From: Oceanospirillaceae bacterium
GTDB taxonomy: Bacteria > Pseudomonadota > Gammaproteobacteria > Pseudomonadales > Balneatricaceae
DNA: 64,000 bases
Reading direction: 5' to 3'
NCBI GenBank assembly: GCA_003521845.1
Contig: DPHB01000024.1
Coordinates: forward strand, 8,203-72,202
Positions 62,373 to 64,000 of this stretch are shown here, one piece after another. The notes beneath the pieces are model-generated. The model was given only the letters and a program-made list of their open reading frames with translations, made no database searches and was not told where the DNA came from. The stretch's first letter is position 1; every line of letters starts with the position of its first letter. The translations under genes and the position numbers were made by a program.

Positions 62373-63782
62373 TCACTGACGAAGGTGGGTAATTTTTAAT
62401 GACCTTTGATGAGCTTGGAATGTATCGTCATCTGAGCATAAAAGCTGATCTTTTTCGGCTCTTTTCATGAGTCGTTCAGCCAAAATAAAGGAGACAATGG
62501 CAACCACTATACCACCTGCCATTTGTCCTATTAATACTCCCTCAGCTCCCCAATATTGCGCACCAAAATACACAAAGGGAACAATACCTAAGGTGTTACG
62601 TCCCCAGTTCACCCACGTTGAATAGAAAGGATGCCCTAGGTTGTTGTAAGCGGCATTGCCTATAAAGATCACACCGTTAAATATCCAAGCTAACGATAAG
62701 GGTCCACAAAACAAATATATAAGGTCGCGAGCCAAGCCTGTGGCATCGAATAAATCAGCAATGGTACCGCGCAACAGGTACAAGACAACCACCACAGGAA
62801 TAACGTAAGCCACAATAAGCAGCATGCTACTGTTAAATGCTTGCTTTACCCGGCCATGCTGGGCGGCACCAAAATTTTGCCCAATAATCGGCCCAATAGC
62901 TCCCGACATGGCGAAAATCAAAGCAAAGGCAATGGGTGTAAGCCGGCCAATAATGGCCATACCGGCAACCGCCGATTCGCCAAACTCTGACACCACTTTA
63001 ATGACATAGCCCCCACCTATAGGAGCGGCTACGTTAGCCAGCATAGCGGGAACGGCAATAGCGGCAATCGGTTTTAGGTCTTGCTTCATGGCCCGCAGAG
63101 ACAAACGAGCAAAGCCGTTATAGCGGCGCACAATATACCAAACAGCTAACATGGCCATTGAAATGCGGGACAATACCGAAGCCCATGCGGCACCATCCAA
63201 GCCTAAATTAAAAGTAAATATAAAAATGGGATCGAGAATAATATTTACCAAGCCAGCTACCAGCGTCACCGTCATCGATAATTGCGCTGCCCCATGACTA
63301 CGTAATGCTGCGGAGGCCACGATACCGACCAGTAGGATGGGCATGCTTGGTATGAGTATTTCCAGGTAGGAGACGGCCAGTTCTTGTGTATTGCCCTTGG
63401 CGCCTATTAGCGCGGTTAAAGCATGCAGATTGGTATAGATGAGGCTGGCAAAGATCACCGAAAATACCAACCCAACAATGAGTACGTGGGTGAGAAGTTG
63501 GGTAGCGAGTTGCGGTTTATTTTGCCCCAGTGACTTAGCCACCATAGCTCCACCCGCAATCGCCATACCGATACTAATTGACGTGGTCATGAATAAGATG
63601 GTGCCAGCAAAACCGATGGCTGCCGCTAATTCATCCACTCCCAACATGGAAATAAACAACATGTCGACTAGGTCGACGGCAAATAACGCAACAAAACCAA
63701 TAGCCGATGTCAGTGACATGGTGATAATGTGATGCGTTAAATTACCTGTGAGAAATTTAGCTTGTGTAGGCATTTCGCCCAT
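62373..63782 (-). CDS. MATE-family multidrug efflux transporter
   Basis: A 469-residue MATE (NorM/DinF-like) transporter with about twelve transmembrane segments in two halves (FVALFAVDLVDMLFISMLG in helix 1-2; AMSGAIGPIIGQNFGAAQ in the second half). It exports cationic drugs or metabolites using Na+ or H+. The start at 63782 has AAAGG upstream at a slightly long spacing; an internal ATG three codons later is possible. Single gene, convergent with the DsbA-like gene. Confidence 0.9.
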   Translation of the reverse strand: MGEMPTQAKFLTGNLTHHIITMSLTSAIGFVALFAVDLVDMLFISMLGVDELAAAIGFAGTILFMTTSISIGMAIAGGAMVAKSLGQNKPQLATQLLTHVLIVGLVFSVIFASLIYTNLHALTALIGAKGNTQELAVSYLEILIPSMPILLVGIVASAALRSHGAAQLSMTVTLVAGLVNIILDPIFIFTFNLGLDGAAWASVLSRISMAMLAVWYIVRRYNGFARLSLRAMKQDLKPIAAIAVPAMLANVAAPIGGGYVIKVVSEFGESAVAGMAIIGRLTPIAFALIFAMSGAIGPIIGQNFGAAQHGRVKQAFNSSMLLIVAYVIPVVVVLYLLRGTIADLFDATGLARDLIYLFCGPLSLAWIFNGVIFIGNAAYNNLGHPFYSTWVNWGRNTLGIVPFVYFGAQYWGAEGVLIGQMAGGIVVAIVSFILAERLMKRAEKDQLLCSDDDTFQAHQRSLKITHLRQ

Positions 63783-63953
63783 GGTTTTTTGCCTTTATTG
63801 CGCCGTTACTAGTATACCTTGAAAGGCAGCGTTAACAGGGATAGCCATGTATGCAACTATAGTTGATTGGCAAGGTTTTGCTTGTTTCGAGCAAAAAAAG
63901 CCGCTCCGCACACCTTATGTTGGTGGCGATTGAGCAGCTTCTTTAATATGCGG

Positions 63954-63974
63954 GGTCAGACCTCAGGTCTGACC
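63954..63974. repeat. Short palindrome with the GGTCAGACCT core
   Basis: ggtcagacct-c-aggtctgacc is a perfect 10+10 palindrome, with a preceding GG making GGGGTCAGA. It belongs with the palindromes at 11902 and 51882. The stretch from 63783 to the window end otherwise shows no gene. Confidence 0.75.
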
Positions 63975-64000
63975 TAATCTATAATACTACTTCATAGAAA

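Overview
The window looks like a chromosomal segment of a free-living, probably marine gammaproteobacterium. The reasons are a recC-recB-recD cluster, a Pseudomonas-type arginine succinyltransferase (AST) operon with two AstA subunits and an AraC-type ArgR-like regulator, DUF5062 and DUF599 proteins, Bcr/CflA and MATE transporters, and dispersed REP-like palindromes with a REP-associated transposase. Base composition is near half G+C by eye. No rRNA, tRNA, CRISPR array or prophage was seen. Genes are tightly packed and most of the content is catabolic.

Layout. 0-7.8 kb: the 5' end of a TctA-type transporter gene, a divergent HutC-type GntR regulator, two EamA permeases, small membrane and secreted proteins, a PhyH dioxygenase, a HAD dehalogenase and the ArgR-like regulator. 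8.0-15.9 kb: AST operon astC - M20 hydrolase - astA1 - astA2 - astD - astB. It has no astE, and the M20 enzyme is the obvious candidate to replace it. Two tandem matches to the Pseudomonas ArgR half-site lie before astC. 16.1-21.2 kb: a four-gene CoA operon (CoA-transferase, MaoC hydratase, CitE-like lyase, acyl-CoA dehydrogenase) with a divergent LysR gene, matching the itaconate degradation set. 21.2-26.2 kb: operon of a diaminopropionate ammonia-lyase-like enzyme, M20 aminoacylase, PhyH dioxygenase and MFS transporter, with a divergent Lrp/AsnC regulator. 26.2-28.9 kb: VF530 protein, sulfatase and a BrnT/BrnA toxin-antitoxin pair.

29.4-34.1 kb is the most unusual block. It is a tight operon for B12-dependent glutamate mutase (subunits S and E), its MutL/GlmL reactivase and an AMP-forming ligase, driven by an extended -10 promoter, with an RraA-like gene divergent. 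No methylaspartate ammonia-lyase is present, so either 3-methylaspartate is used directly or the pathway continues elsewhere. The itaconate/mesaconate-type CoA genes 10 kb away are a possible but unproven continuation.

34.1-40.3 kb: a REP-associated tyrosine transposase bounded by inverted GGGGTCAGAGTAA repeats, a YcaQ-like glycosylase, Nudix, peroxiredoxin, GFA protein with a decayed second GFA fragment, dGTPase, a DUF1059-like protein and OsmC. 40.4-49.8 kb: recC, recB, recD. 50-57.6 kb: an unusual group of a Rieske oxygenase with a bridging Glu (quaternary-amine type), an FrhB-like iron-sulfur flavoprotein, a sulfotransferase-like protein and an Asp/Glu-racemase-fold protein, followed by EcsC and an FAD amine oxidase. 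57.7-64 kb: an AbiEi-like/Fic fusion in AT-rich surroundings, a cupin/methyltransferase/membrane acyltransferase/DsbA run, and a MATE pump. Three families of dispersed palindromic repeats sit between genes, sometimes supplying a stop codon.
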